Below are positions 49,755 to 62,722 of a stretch of 64,000 nt of DNA, piece after piece. A program made the translations under genes and the position numbers. The notes under the pieces are model-generated. The model did not search any database. It had not been told where the DNA came from and saw nothing but the letters and a program-made list of their open reading frames with translations. The DNA comes from Halocaridina rubra (taxonomy: Eukaryota > Arthropoda > Malacostraca > Decapoda > Atyidae), in the NCBI GenBank assembly GCA_037179515.1, contig JAXCGZ010007569.1, positions 107,001 through 171,000 on the forward strand. The letters run 5' to 3'. Positions within the stretch are counted from its first letter, which is position 1, and every line of letters starts with the position of its first letter.

Positions 49755-52730
49755 AGAAGCTGGAATAGGGAAAAGAGTGAACTAGAAACCAGAATTTCTA
49801 AACTAGAAGATAACAACAAACAGCTGAATGACAACATGGATGAATTAAATGTTAGCTCCACCGCTCTCTTCTGAGAGAGACAAGATAGCAGCTTGGAATG
49901 TCCAGATTAAGGAAAGCATTGAACAGTTTAGAAAAGAGTTTCAGGAGTTGAATACGGAACATGATGCCAAGAAAACTTCCTTTGCTGATGCACTAAAGGA
50001 GGATGTAGCAGTAAAAGAGGCTGTGAAGGTGGTGGCACTGGAAAACATACAAACAGTTGACTATAAAGCAATAGTAATAGAAAAAAAATTAAAGACGTTG
50101 TGATGGAAAGGGCAAATCCACTGAGTAAACAAGCACTTGATAAAGAGAAGACAGTGGTAATCTCAGGCATAAGCAAATCCCAGGAGCCAGCATGGCAAGG
50201 GAGACTTGAAGAAAATAAAGCTAGGATTTTAGACCAGATAAGAAAACTTGGAGTAGTATGTGGTTCTGAGGATATTGTAAGCATTCACCAAGTAGGTGAA
50301 TATTTTACGGAGGGAAAGCAAAGACCAACAAAAGTAACCTTTGAGAGAGGGGACACATTTAGAGAAATATTGATGAGGAAAAAAAAGCCTAAAAGACCTT
50401 CAAGACTTTAAAAAAAAAAAAAAGCTTTCACTAGATGTTGCAGAACACTGGAAGAGATGGAAGGGATCAAAAATTTGTTGCAAGATGCTAGAAAGTTAAA
50501 TGAGGAAAGAAAAGAGAAGAGAAGAAAAAATTTAATTTCAGAGTTCTTCCAGGCAAAGGGGAGATAAAGAAGATAATGATAGAAGATTAGGAGATGGGGC
50601 CTCATTAAGATTGTTATACGCAAATGCTGATGGATTAGCTGGTAAGGCAGTAGAATTAAAAGATAGGATTCACAACAGTAAGGCAGATATAGTAGTTGTT
50701 ACAGAGTCTAAGTTGAATGAGGACATAAACAGTGTCACAGATTTTCCTAAGGGCTTCAGAATATTAAGGGTTGAAAGACTTGAGAGGACTGGTGGAGGGA
50801 TAGCACTGCTCATAAGTGAAAGGTTTTAGGTTGAAGAAATTAACTTTGCTATAGAAAGTGAGTTCAAGGAATTTCTTGTTGCTCACATAAGTACTGGGTC
50901 AGAGAGCATTATAATAACTGTTGTATATAACCCACCATGGAACCAACATAGGCTAGAAGTTTATGAGGAAAGTCATATAGGTACTATTGAAGTCATAAAC
51001 TCAGTTGTTAACTTTGCAATCGAGAGAAAATGTAGGATTTTGATTATGGGAGATTTTAGTCATAGTGAGATAGATTGGATAAATCTTGAACCACACAGTG
51101 GTGAGGACTCATTCGGGGAAAGAGTCCTAGATTGCGTACAAGGGAATTTCCTACACCAACATGTTCTGGAACCAACGATTGCAAGGGGTGGGGATGAGCC
51201 ATTGGTACTTGATCTAGTATTCACCGATAACGTGTTGGATACTGAAAAAATTGAGAAGGAACCACCAATTGGAGAGAGTGACCACTGGGTGTTGTTGATG
51301 GAGTATATCATTGAAGATGTTCTGCCTGAGAGTAGTATCACTTAGGGCATGAAGAGGAACTATCCGAAAGGAAATTACATCAAAATGAATGAGCTTTATG
51401 CAGTTATTGACTGGAGGACCTTATTTAACAACAAATATGTACAAGAAATGTACAACATCTTTTCAGAGAAATATGAGAAGATAGTAGATTGCTGCATACC
51501 TGTCACCAAAGTAGATGTAATTCATGCCAGAGAAAAATGGTTCGATAATGATTGTAAAAGAGCTAAGGAGTGGAGAGAAAAATGCTGGAAAATATATGGG
51601 AGGAGAAAAAACATATATGCCTGGCAGACCTATAAAAGAGCAAGAAATTATTACCTAAGTAAAAGAAGAGAGGCAGAGAGAGACTATGAAAGGGACATCC
51701 CCAGGAAGGCTAAAGAAAATCCCAGACTTTTCCACAGCTTTATCAGAGGAAAACTGAAGGTAAAATGAAATTATTTAAAGCTTAAGAGAGCAGATGGAAG
51801 CATCATTGAGGCGGATGAAGAGATCTTCAAAGAACTGAACAAGGAGTTTCAGTCAGCATTAACAGCAGAAAATATCCCACCCCCTCGGATTGCAGAGATA
51901 AAAGCTCATGGGCTGGTATTAGAGAACACCATCCTTTCAGCCACAGAGGTATGCAAAGCACTGATGGAGTTAGATATCCATAAAGCTACAGGTCCTGATG
52001 ATATATCCCCTTATGTACTTAAAAAAATGCGTAAATTCAATATCAGCAGCTATAAGTATCATATTTAAAAAATCGCTGGAGTTGGGAAACTCTAAGATGC
52101 TGGAAACAAGTGAACGTGATGCTTATCTTCAAAATGGGATGGAGGGATATGACTCTAAACTATAGACCTTTTTCCTTGACCAGCATACTTTGCAAAGTTA
52201 AGGAGAAACTACAAAGGAAACATATCTCTCTTCACTAGGAATCCTTCAACTTTTTGTCAGTGAGATAACATGGCTCCAGAGAAGGTAGATCAACTGTAAC
52301 AAACTTATTAGAATTTTATGATGAGGTAAGCCGTATCTAACAGGAAAGAAAGGGCTGGGCAGATTGCATATTCCTAGACTCCCAGAAAGCATTTTACACT
52401 GTCCCACAAGGGAGACTTATTAAGAAGCTGCAAGCAATGACAAGAATAGGTGGAAATATCTGGAAATGGATAAAAGCATACTTAGAAGGAAGGGAACAGA
52501 GAGTTAGAGTAAGACACTCAGTATCTGAATGGAGAAGAGTTAGTAGTGGAGATTTACAGGGTACAGTTTTAGGGCTGCATTTGTTCCATGTATATGAAAA
52601 TGACCTACCAGAGTCTGTAAATTCATGCATAAATATGTTTGCAGATGATGCAAAGATTGTGAAGAAAGTAAGAAACGAGAACAATGGTAGAGAACTTCAG
52701 GAAGATCTAAATAGTCTAATATTCACTCGT
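49755..52730 (+). mobile_element. Long decayed CR1 LINE, ORF1 to RT
   Basis: It starts in the ORF1 coiled coil (SKLEDNNKQLND), continues with ORF1 C-terminal pieces (49849-50411), then ORF2 endonuclease (LYANADGLAGKAV, VTESKLNEDI, MGDFSHSEIDW) and RT up to MFADDAKIVKKV and GRELQEDLN near 52715, where unrelated RTE-like sequence begins. In-frame stops and frameshifts occur throughout. It follows another CR1 3' end directly and has the same orientation. Confidence 0.88.
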
Positions 52731-52734
52731 GACT

Positions 52735-52905
52735 TCCTTCTAGCACAAATCCTAGCAAACTCAGTCACCAAACAATTCAATTCATTTTCAGTATTACCCA
52801 CCAGTGTTGTGTCATCAGTGAATAGCAATTGATTCAGCTTCCACAACCCACTAATTCCAAGCCTCTATCTAATACTCTTTCATTCACTTCCTTAACACTC
52901 CATCC
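52735..52905 (-). mobile_element. RTE-like LINE, part downstream of a nested insertion
   Basis: Minus-strand frames give MDGVL, NERVLDRGLELVG and LLFTDDTTLVGN (the catalytic DD box), then LVTEFARICA. These continue the RT at 53765-54590, split by a family A LINE at 52905-53765. The host element is therefore older than the insertion. Confidence 0.65.
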
Positions 52906-53765
52906 ATATTTTTTCTTTTATGAGTGTGATATGCGACAGTCAAGAAAAACTGCCCTCATCACTAAATGTCCTGGCACAAAGAACACATTAAGATGAAGGG
53001 AAAGAAAAAGGTTAAGGACAAGACAGAAGGGAGGTAATGATACAAAAAGGAAAAGGACAGGCTAAAAGAATAGTCAGAGTACTGAGGACCTATACAAATA
53101 TGGCAGGATTATTCTCTGAGATGATGATAGATCCGCTTTTTGAAGGGAGATAGGATATAAGTATCAGGAAGCACAGAAGGAGAAAGAGAGTTCAAGAGTC
53201 TGGAGGTAGAAGGGAAGAATCAGTCACTGCACCGACCAATCTGCGAGCTACAAATCTCCACACAGAATTTGTGAGATGAGGCCGCTTGGCAAGTGATATG
53301 TGGCCTCGGCAGTGGGGGAGGGATGCAATTTGCCAACTCATCAGAGCAGCAATGGAAGCAGTAGTGAGAAAAAAGAGAAAGGGATGATACATTACTGCGA
53401 AGAGAAAGAGAATCCAGATTAGTAGTAAGAGAAGGGTCATTAATGAGTCTGAATGTCTTTGATTCAACCCTATCAAGGAGATAAGTATAAGAGGAATCAC
53501 CACAAATGTGTGAGCAGTATTCTTGGCAGGGACAGATAAGACCTTTAAAGACTTCAAGTAACCCTAAAGTGGAACAGTAATGACGAAAACGAAACAGAAT
53601 CCCCATTCTTTTTTTAATGCAAATTTAGAAATATGGATTATGTGATTCCTCCAAGCCAAGTTAGAGGCTATTGAGATGCTTAATATATTAATAGAATTAA
53701 GAGGATAAATTTCGTTAATTTTGAAGACAATAAGGCTATCAGGAGGAGATGAAGATACAGCAATA
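52905..53765 (-). mobile_element. 5'-truncated Jockey-like LINE (family A) nested in an RTE-like element
   Basis: 3' tail with a T-rich run at 52909-52920, the conserved TGAGTGTGAT...CAGTCAAGAAAAACTGCC end, and the C-terminal ORF in two frames (53192-53606). It interrupts the RTE-like RT between its VMS...NVYI and MDGVL segments. Confidence 0.8.
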
Positions 53766-54590
53766 AAGAGATATACACATTAAGCACAATTTTGACATAA
53801 CCCTATATTCACCTCAAACCAATCACTCATGCAAATCCCGAGTCTTACACATGTTCTACTATTCCTGTAAAATTTTTTCACCACTTTCAATAAACTTCCA
53901 CTTATTCCATACAGTCGTAACACACTCCACAACGCCTCTTTATCAACCCTGTCATACAATTTCTCTAAATCCATAAAGGTGCAAAAAGTGTCCCGAGCTA
54001 TCTCGAGGAGCTTCTCAAATAACTGTCTTACCACAAACACCTGATACACACATCCTCTTCCTCTCCTGAACCCACTCTGTTTTTCTCCAATCAATCTCTC
54101 AGAACTTTTCCTAAATCTTTCAAGTAACAGTCTTGCATATGCCTTACTAATTGCACTCAACAAACATATTCCCGTTATGGAACCTCCTTCTCCTAAAGCA
54201 TACATTCAGCAACCTAACCATCCATTTTACTAATGCCTCACCACCTTTTGCCAAGCATACTACCTGACATTCATCTATCCCTGGTACTTTACCTGCTTTC
54301 ATTGCACTCATTGCCAAATGTACCTCTTCTTTTGTTATTTCTCTATCGTTTTAATCACTCAACATTGGCATTCTCCCATCATTTCCCACAGCCACAATCT
54401 TTGTCTCTCTATCATCTTCCTCATACTGTAAATCCTTGATATACTCAACCCATTTCTCTCTCACCTCTATCTTGTCTACTAGCAATTGCCCAACTGCTCC
54501 ATTCACTCTCTCCTCCCTATCAGACTCACTTTTTGGCACTTTTGTCCACTTCCTTACAAAAACATCTTGTTATTCCTTTCAAAATTCTCA
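53765..54590 (-). mobile_element. RTE-like LINE, RT domain upstream part
   Basis: The open part at 53780-54205 reads LLSAISKAYARLLLERFRK, GFRRGRGCVYQVFVVRQLFE, FMDLEKLYDRVDKEALWSV and VRLGICMSDWFEVNIGL. Upstream, 54351-54539 gives the linker (REKWVEYIKDLQYEEDDRE) that precedes the RT in such elements. Frameshifts and stops make it inactive. RTE clade assignment is tentative. Confidence 0.75.
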
Positions 54591-54837
54591 GACAATTGTG
54601 GATATATGAACATTAACTGGTCCTTTGACAAGCTGGTTGGCCAATTACGTACTTGGCTGTTAGCTAGTACATTTTGCCTATAGCTGATGACCAATTCGGT
54701 TGTTAGAGCCCTAGAACAATATATGGTATTGTTACAATCAGGGAGCAAGTTGGTCTGTCTCATAAAAGCTTGTTGGATTCATTAATTCAAGTCCATATGT
54801 AATGTACTCAGTTGCATATCAACCACGGACCCTGTTT

Positions 54838-56045
54838 TTTTTTTTTTTTTTTTAAGAGTGTGACACCGGGACAGGCAGGAACTGCCCTCATCAACAAAGG
54901 CCCGGGCACGAGAAAATACCAAGACGAAGGAAAAGAGAAAGGTTAAGGGCAAGGCAGAGATGAGGTAATGTCACACAAAGGAAAACGACAGACAGAAAAA
55001 AACAGTCAAAGTAAATAGGACCCAGAGATATGGAGGACTAGGCTCTGAGATGATGATAGATCTGCTTTTTGAAGGATGAAAGGTCATAAGAATTAGGAAA
55101 GACAGAAGGAGGAAGAGAGTTCCAGAGTCTGGAGGTAGATGGGAAGAAGCAGTCGCTGCACCGACCAATCCGCGAGCTACAAATCTCCACACAGTACCTG
55201 TGAGATGAGGCCGCTTGGCGAGTGTTACGTGGCCTCGGCAGTGGAGGAGGGATGCAACTCGCCAACTCATCCGAGCAGCGATGGAAGTAGTAGCGATAGA
55301 AAAGCGAAAGAGAAGATACCTTACGGCGAAGAGAGAGAGAATCCAGGTTAGAAGTAAGAGAAGGATCATTAATGAGTCTGACTGCCTTAGATTCAACCCT
55401 ATCAAGAAGATAAGTAAAGGAAGAAGCACCCCAGATGTGTGAGCAGTATTTTAAGCAGGGGCGGATAAGACCTTTGTAAATTTTAAGTAACTGCAATGAG
55501 GAAAAGTAATAACGAAAACGAAACAAAACCCCCAATTTTTCGGATGAAGATTTAGAAATTTGGATTATGTGATTCCTCCAAGACATGTTAGAGGCTATAT
55601 GGATTCCTAATATATTGATAGAGTTAAGAGGATAAATTTCATTAGTTTCGAAGACAATAGGGTTATCAGGAGGAGAAGAAGATAAAGAGATAGCCAGGAA
55701 CTATGTCTTGGAGGCATTGAATTTAACTAAATTTTTAGTGCCCCATTCAGATACTCTCTGCAAATCGGAGTTAAGAGTAGCAGAAAGAGTGATACGAGAT
55801 TGATTACGAGTAACAGATGAAGGTTGTGAAGAAAAGGCAGAGGAAAAGTGAAGGGTAGAATCATCGGCAAAGGCATGAAGAGGAGAGGAAGATGGGGATT
55901 GTAGAAGATCATTGATGAAGAGAAGGAAGAGAGTAGGTGAAAGAACTGAGCCCTGTGGAACACCACTGGAAACAGAAAAAGGGTTAGATGTCGCGCCATC
56001 AACAACTACAGGTATAGAACGGTCAGTAAGAAAACTGGACCCTGC
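54838..56045 (-). mobile_element. 5'-truncated Jockey-like LINE (family A), best preserved 3' half
   Basis: A 20-base T run at 54834-54853 marks the tail. The C-terminal frame 55038-55586 is open (IIQISKSSSEKLGVLFRF, CSHIWGASSFTYLLDRVE). Upstream lie the RT remnants with SSGVPQGSVLSP-like and HAFADDST residues in another frame. 5' truncation is at about 56045. Confidence 0.85.
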
Positions 56046-56178
56046 TAGTTATGTATCAGTCTCTTTGGATTATTGGTCACACAATTCTAGTGCCTCTCTC
56101 GTTTGCCCAGGTGCATAGTCTCTTGTGCATAGTCTCTCTCTCTCAAAAATAAAAAATAAATAAATGAATTAAAAAAAT

Positions 56179-56327
<149 letters not shown>

Positions 56328-56407
56328 TTTGTAAATGCACATGTATATTTATTCTCATAATAGACTTTAAAGTCAGGATCGAGTGTTTCCTTAAAGAACA
56401 TATATTA

Positions 56408-56640
56408 ACATGATGCAGTGAGTACTTGTAGTGAACATTTTTCACGTTCTGTGTGCTTTACATCAACATGGTGCAGTGAGTACTTGTAGTGAAAATTTTT
56501 CAGGTTCTGTGCTCTATATAGCAACATGGTGCAGTGAGCTCTTCAGATTCTGTTTGCTTTATAGTTTATAGTGAGAGAGGAACTTTGTATACTTAGCCTA
56601 AGTATGGCTAAGTGAGTATTTTTTTCAGGTTCTGTGTGCC
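56408..56640. repeat. Tandem repeat, 58-bp period, before the gypsy element
   Basis: Units starting ACATGRTGCAGTGAG at 56408, 56466 and 56524 are nearly identical and spaced 58 bases apart. A fourth, weaker unit with TTTTTCAGGTTCTGTGTGCC lies near 56605-56641. The array precedes the gypsy gag and may be part of its LTR or leader. Confidence 0.75.
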
Positions 56641-56939
56641 TTATAAGAGAGAAAAGAACATTGTGCAATCAACCTTACTCATCCAGGTTATTGACCCCCC
56701 CCCCCTTAGTGCTTTGCTTTTGGATTAGCGTGCAGTAAAAGGCATTTCAATGTTGTGAATAGTGCTCAAGAAGCGTATTATAGTGAGTCAGTACAGTGCA
56801 CTCGTTTTCACTACTTTTTACCCAGGAATCTGTTTTACATTCCTGGATTTTACTCACTCTGAGCCTTACCTGCCTCTTTCTACTGCAAAATAGCTGATTC
56901 TCCTTCTTTTGTCTGTTTCAGAGATTCCGCACATGCTCT

Positions 56940-58320
56940 GGAAGAGCTGCATGATTTCTTCACCACTCCTAATGAGGAATATGAGGAAAACATGACTAAT
57001 TATGAGGCAGAGGCTGCCGCATACTCCCTCCCACAGTTGCTAATTACCAATGTTACAGCCATATGGGATGATAGCAGTGATGTCCAGCAACTTTTGAAGA
57101 GTCTACAAGAGTCTGAGCAACACCGACTTTACCAGGACAAGATTCATATGAAAGTGGCAGAATTTTTATGCCATTAGGAAAATGACGGTTTATGGCACTC
57201 TTACAGACGATGTCACACATGCGGAGTGGCACAGCTCCCCCACCTACAAAAGCTGTCCCTAACCACTCCACAATCGCAATGGACTCTCGTCTGTTTAGTG
57301 TCATTTCCCAGGATGCACCAGTACCTCCTGCAACTCCTCCTGCTACTCAAAGCCTTCCTGTTCATCCGTCTGTCACATATTCTTTCCATGTCTATACCCA
57401 CTGCTGCTCCTCCTCCTCCAAGGAAACCAGTGCCACAGAGCCCACCCACTCTGCAAACTGAGTCGATGTTTCAAGTTTTTTGCCAGTGGCGTCGGAGGTT
57501 GCACGACTTTGCTGTCATGATAGGACCTCAGAAAATGTCAAGAGAGAAACAGCTCATACAGCTTTGCATGTGCATCTCCCTTGACTTACAAAAAGTTCTG
57601 GAGCATACACTTGGTATATCTCTAGACACTTCTCTCACAGTGGACAAAGTAGTTGACTGTTTGCAAGGTCACTTCAAGGATCTCAGGAAAGTAGCCATTT
57701 GAAATCATGACCTACTTTGCTGTATATAAGCCAACAGTGAGTCCTTGATTTTTATGTCCGCCTCAAAAACCTGGCTGAAGAGGTAGACCTGTGCTTCGGT
57801 AATCCCATTACGTGTGTCGAGACACAATTGAAGATGTGATCCTGATGCGAGTTCGAGATCAGAATCTTGTACAGTGCCTTATCTCTCTCAACGCAGCTGC
57901 ATCCCTCCATGTAGGTCATTCGAGGCTGCTCATGCAACCGCTTCAGTTATTCACACCTTACCTATTCAGCTCCATGCCATTTCTGCATACAAGAATTAAC
58001 AACAACGGCAGAAAATGGCCTCCTCCCAGCAGACTCCACAGACACAGCCTTCCTCCGACTATTCAAGTCAGTCCTATGGACGCCGACATGGCCCGCAAAA
58101 GGGCCCTGCTGCTAATGGCACCTGTACCAACTGTGGCTGTAAGGGTCACTGGGTCAAGACCCCTAGATGCCCAGCCAAGGATATGCAATGCAACAATTTC
58201 AACAAGACCGGCCATTACAGCAAATTTTGCAAGAAAAAGGACAAGGGTCAAGACAGCTCTTCACACCCTGGTAGAGCTTCCTCTTCTCCCCACAAGACAC
58301 ATGGCAACTTTTATCACGTA
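56940..58320 (+). pseudogene. Gypsy gag remnant with CCHC knuckles
   Basis: Frames at 56992-57177 and 57226-57702 carry capsid-like sequence (FQVFCQWRRRLHDFAVM, LTVDKVVDCLQGHF). Frame 58015-58323 carries the nucleocapsid region, CTNCGCKGHWVKTPRC followed by CNNFNKTGHYSKFC. The second knuckle has Phe in place of its second Cys. At least three frame breaks. Confidence 0.75.
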
Positions 58321-58454
58321 TGACGCATCATTGCATGCAATACCACCATTACATTGTACGAGTCATCACCTTCTATGAAACCGAAAGGACCCTTCAGGAG
58401 CCCAGCCGGCAACAAGATCTCCTCCTTTCTGACAACAACCTTACAATGCCTTTT

Positions 58455-59165
58455 GAGTCTGTCTCTGCTGATTTTTTTCAGGTTGCAGGGAAGTAATTTC
58501 TGGTAATTCTGGACAGAGTGTCAGGCTGGCCTGCGATCGTACCCTGCGGACCTGACATGATGGCTTCAAGAGATGTCAGGATGTTCTGCAGATATTTCCA
58601 AGAAGTTGGTGTTCCCCTCCACCTCATGACTGATGAAGGCCCAATGCTTAACTTCTGAAACTTCATGGAACGTTGGACATTCACCATGTAATGTCCTCAC
58701 CCCACTATCCCAATCAAATGGACATAATGAGATGGCATTCAAGTCAGTAAAACACCTCATTTTGAAAATGGCACCTTATGGAAACATAGACCTCGAGGAC
58801 TTCAACAGGGGTCTCCTAGAGCTACATAACACCCTTATGTCTGCAGGTAGATCTCCTGCCCAGGTACTGTATGGCTGCCCCCTCCGCTACTGTGTTGGCC
58901 CACCCAGAGTCCTTTTCCTAGGAATGACAAGCCCAGACCGAGGAGTATGACCGCCGAGCTGCTGCTTGCACTGAACAAGTCAAGCACCAGTACAATTCCC
59001 ATGCCCATCCCCTTGCCGGGTTGACTGGAGGCCAGCATGTTCGAATTCAAGACCTGACATCACGCTGTGGGGACAAAGTTGGAGTAGTTATGGGTTGCAA
59101 TAGGTCCAGGGAGTACAAGGTATGTCTTCCCAGCGGACGAGTCAACTTAAGTGGTTGTCAAAATA
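58455..59165 (+). pseudogene. Gypsy integrase remnant
   Basis: Pieces in shifting frames read FLVILDRVSGWPAIVPCG (first catalytic Asp context), VPLHLMTDEGPML (second Asp), SQSNGHNEMAFKSVKHLIL (near the catalytic Glu, here not conserved), GRSPAQVLYGCPLR, and a C-terminal GHVRIQD...GVVMGCNRSREYKV-like domain. Stops and frameshifts make it inactive. Confidence 0.78.
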
Positions 59166-59850
59166 AATAAGTGTATCTCTTTCTCGCGTGGATAAAGTGC
59201 TTGTCTCTTTATGGAAATGAAATCTACTTTTGTAGTAAAACGTTCTCTAGATAAATTAGAAACTAGTACCCAATTCTGCTGGGTGAAATATGCTTATTAG
59301 GTGGGATTTGAGTGTTTACATATTTCCCATTTAACGATGTCTCTAGCATCATATTTATTCGTTTGTTTACATAAATAAACAGAAAGTTGTGATCCACCTG
59401 CTGATGGGTGCACAGTGTCGTTTACTGGAGGAAAAGTGTGTTTTGCTTTACATTTTCCATTTATGCTTGTTAACCGAAAAGTGTCGTTTAGTTGATGAAT
59501 AGTGTGTTTTATACTCTGAGAATTGGCGTCATAATTTACGAAATTGAATAACTGAATGCTATTATCTTGAAAATTTTGGAAGATTTTCTTCTTATGGTAC
59601 TCTTTACAGAGTGATTGTTTATTGTATTGTAAAAATATAACGGAGATCATGGTCTCTTTGATGACGTATTTAGATAAACTATTTGATTGTTGTTCTCTTA
59701 TGCTTTATTTGTTTTCTCAATACGTCGGTTAAACATGAGGCATTACAATGTCTTCGGGAATTAGTTCAACGTGATTGTGTTCAGTGTCAAACAGAGCTTG
59801 CCAAAGATGATGAGACACTTGTTGTTGCTTATTTAGAAATGCTAACAAGG
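59166..59850. other. AT-rich DNA between the gypsy and BEL/Pao remnants
   Basis: No gene or clear repeat was supported. It could hold part of a decayed LTR. Confidence 0.35.
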
Positions 59851-59854
59851 GCAT

Positions 59855-59967
59855 GAACTTAGGGTGACGATTACATCTGTCAAAACAAGTCCTTCGCAAG
59901 AAGGCAATCGTCCTAGCTCTTAGTAGAAAAGGAAGTAAAACTGAATCAATCAGTCAATCAATCATCA
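59855..59967 (+). repeat. SINE 3' tail, copy 2
   Basis: 59885-59936 matches the tail of the SINE at 27840-28045 (CAAGTCCTTC, AAGAAGG, TCCTAGCTCTTA, AGAAAAGGAA) and is followed by AATC-type repeats. The tRNA-like head is not recognisable here. Confidence 0.6.
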
Positions 59968-62580
59968 TATTCTAACAGAAAGATTAGGAAGATATGATAG
60001 GAAATATGAAGAATTTGTCGAGGATAAGCCCCTTAATAGGGATTCTGAAGAGGAAGATAGAGAACATGACAATCTAGCTAAAACAGTAAATGAGATTAGC
60101 TTAGCTGTCCTAGAACGGATTCGTAGGTTGGGAACTATGAAGAGTACTAGAGCTCCTAGTTCCGAAAGCTCAAGCCTCTCCAGTGAACAACCCACATCTA
60201 GATTTCCTGAAGTAAAATTACCACAGTTCTCTGGAATCTATGATGAATGGAACAAGTTTTGGGATACGTTTGATAGTTCAGTACATAGTACTTCTATGAC
60301 AACTATGACAAAGTTTACCATCTTGAGAAATGCCCTTAAAGGAGATGCTAAAGACACCATAAAGGAATATCCTGTTGCGATTGAGTTATGATAAATGCAT
60401 TCAACAGCTACAAGCTGTTTATGCCAGCAAGGAGAGGATTGTACGATATATAATGAGGAAATTGGTAAAATTAGCAACACCTTCTTCTAATTATTCATCA
60501 CTTTTTAAATTCAAGCAGGAAGTAGAAGCCATTAGTAGAAGTCTGAAAATTTATAGACATGAACAATGATTGGGTATTTTCAGAACTCGTGATAATGAAA
60601 TTACCAGAAGATGTAGAGAACCGGATTAGAATAAAAATTGACACAAAATATCCTATATTTGATACTTTCTTTAAGGAACTGGGAAAATATGTATATCATA
60701 TAGAAGGCAACAACACTAAAGATAACACAAAGTGAGAGACCCAACCCTCCCAGAGAGATAAAACCCAGTCTTATAAAAAGAGTGTAGGTAGGTATGGTGA
60801 TGTTGCAAAAAAAAAAAAAAATAAATAAATAAATAAATAATTAATTAGAATGTGTATTCTGTGGTTGGCAAGGTCATAAGTCTGAGCAGTGCAATAAAGT
60901 TGTTAGTATAAATGAACGCAGAGACAAATTGAAAGAGAGTAACGAATGCCTGGGATGTACTCAGTCACGGCATTATGCATATGAATGTTAAACTGAATTA
61001 AGCTGTAACAAAGGTAAGAAAAATTTTCATCATACAGTCTTGTGTTACAAATAAAAATCAGTTTCTTAAAAGGTTTGAAGAGCCTATGATTTTTAATGAA
61101 CAGTCAGGAAAAGGTTAAAAATTAATAGATGAGTCAAGTTATGAGCAAGAACATTCTGACTCAAAAAAGGACAAGAAACATGTTGGTGCAATGACTATGA
61201 ATGCAATACAAAGGTAAATGATGAACCAAGTTTAACTTCATGAGCCCTGCCTACTGCCAGTGGAAAAATAAGCAATTCAAAGGGATGCCTTCAGGTAAAC
61301 ACTAGGTTATTTTTATTATACAGATTCCCAGTGCTTCTTTATAACCAGGTAATTAGCTGAAAGACTTAAATTAAACACAGTAGATGAAATGACTCTTGGT
61401 ATTGATGCCTTTTGCTCTGAAACGAAGAAAGGAAGTTTTTCTGTTGTAAATGTAGTTATTAAATTAGGGCATAAAAGAGCCAGACTTAATTTATTCGTAG
61501 TTTATGATATGCTAATTAGCATCCACACTCCAGGAATAGCAAAGGTTGAAAATGTGTTAAAGCCTAATGGTCACAAGTTGACTGATGAAGATATTGCTGG
61601 TGATGTACTTGAGAACACTGGCATTGTTATTGGTGCCTTACATTTTAGCAAGTTTGTTAGTGGTATTAATAAGTGGGATGTCTATAATTTGATGGAAACA
61701 CCGGATGGTGTCAAGTTGTATGGCCATATTTCTTGTGATACTCAACATGAACACAATAGTGATCAAAACCAAATTGTTATGCGAGTAGGAACACAATTAT
61801 TGCCTGCTTTTACTCAAGAGTTGATTAAAAAAGTCATAGAGCCTGTTAATAAGTTGTGTGAGCCAGAGAGTATTGGAGTGAATAAGCAAGAAGTGAGTTA
61901 TAAAGATAAAACTACACTTGAAAGCTTCACAGATTCTGTTTCCTTGAAGCCTATCCACCCTCCTCTCCTACACAATTTTCAGAGAGCCTTTGTACAAATG
62001 AAGTCTCTAGTAGAATGGTCAAAGAAGGTATTGGAGAATTTCCGTGTAGATAATTTGTTGGATGCTTGTGTCAGTGAAGAGCAACAGTTTGATATATTCA
62101 ATACTGCTGACATAGAGTTGGCATAGGCCGAAATGTCACTGGAAGCATGGAATTCCACAACACAAAGTGTCAAAAGGTACTGCATCGGTGCTTTTTTGAA
62201 AAAAGTTTACCTCCTGAAGTATCAGTATGAAGTTTAATCTGTAATGCTAATACAGACAAGTTGTCTTTGAAAGGTCTAAAGGATAGAGAAGTGTTGACAA
62301 AACAAAACTTTCTGTCCCTGGTGAGCATAGTTTTTGACCACTTAGGTCTAATATCACTCTTAATAAGAAGAGGAAAAATTCTGAAAAGGTCTCATGGGAA
62401 GATCTGTTATCAGAAGTATGCAATGAGGAATTATCAGTTTATGAAAAATCTGGACGTCAAGCTGCCAAAGAGGTTGAAGAGTTGTGGGCACGCTAAATCC
62501 TCGATGATAAATTGTAGCGCTGTTGGGAGACTCTCCTCCTTCCTTCTTTTTTGGAGGGCCCAGGATGTCTTGAATATATT
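59968..62580 (+). mobile_element. BEL/Pao retrotransposon remnant
   Basis: Plus-strand order: gag N-terminus (ERLGRYDRKYEEFVED, RFPEVKLPQFSGIYDEWNKF, LRNALKGDAKDTIKEYP), further gag (KQEVEAISRSLK, MKLPEDVENRIRIK), a CCHC-type region near 60850-61040 (CVFCGWQGHKSEQC in corrected frame), a pol protease-like region at 61389-62126, and an RT to RNase H linker at 62261-62450 (LSLVSIVFDHLGLISLL). Many stops and frame breaks. The central RT catalytic box was not found. LTRs were not recognised. Confidence 0.82.
61389..62126 (+). pseudogene. BEL/Pao pol fragment, protease region
   Basis: An open frame of 245 residues, LGIDAFCSETKKGSFSV to DIFNTADIELA. The segment FSVVNVVIKLGHKRARLNLF and the DVLENTGIVIGALHFSKFV block (equivalent to a DILIGxD-type motif) match the A17-type peptidase and linker of Pao elements. 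The expected catalytic DTG/DSG is not visible inside this frame. Confidence 0.7.
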
Positions 62581-62722
62581 TTAATACATATGACAGTTCC
62601 GTTTTACTGTACTTTATGTATATGCAAATTTACATACACAGTATGTATACCTATTCACTTATATAAAATTTATACGTACATTCGTATTTAGAATGTGTAG
62701 TTCATTGTTTGGACTAGCTTTA

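Larger units (their letters stand above)
56640..59165 (+). mobile_element. Ty3/gypsy retrotransposon remnant, gag joined to integrase
   Basis: The order on the plus strand is gag (56940-58320) with zinc knuckles, then at about 58460 directly the integrase core. Protease, reverse transcriptase and RNase H are missing, so an internal deletion removed most of pol near 58380-58460. Several stops and frameshifts. No clear LTR pair was found. The upstream 58-bp repeats could belong to the leader. Confidence 0.8.

Noticed and set aside
54554..54763. A 69-residue minus-strand frame before the family A LINE
   Set aside because: No similarity to the RTE-like element upstream, no splice signals, and composition close to background.
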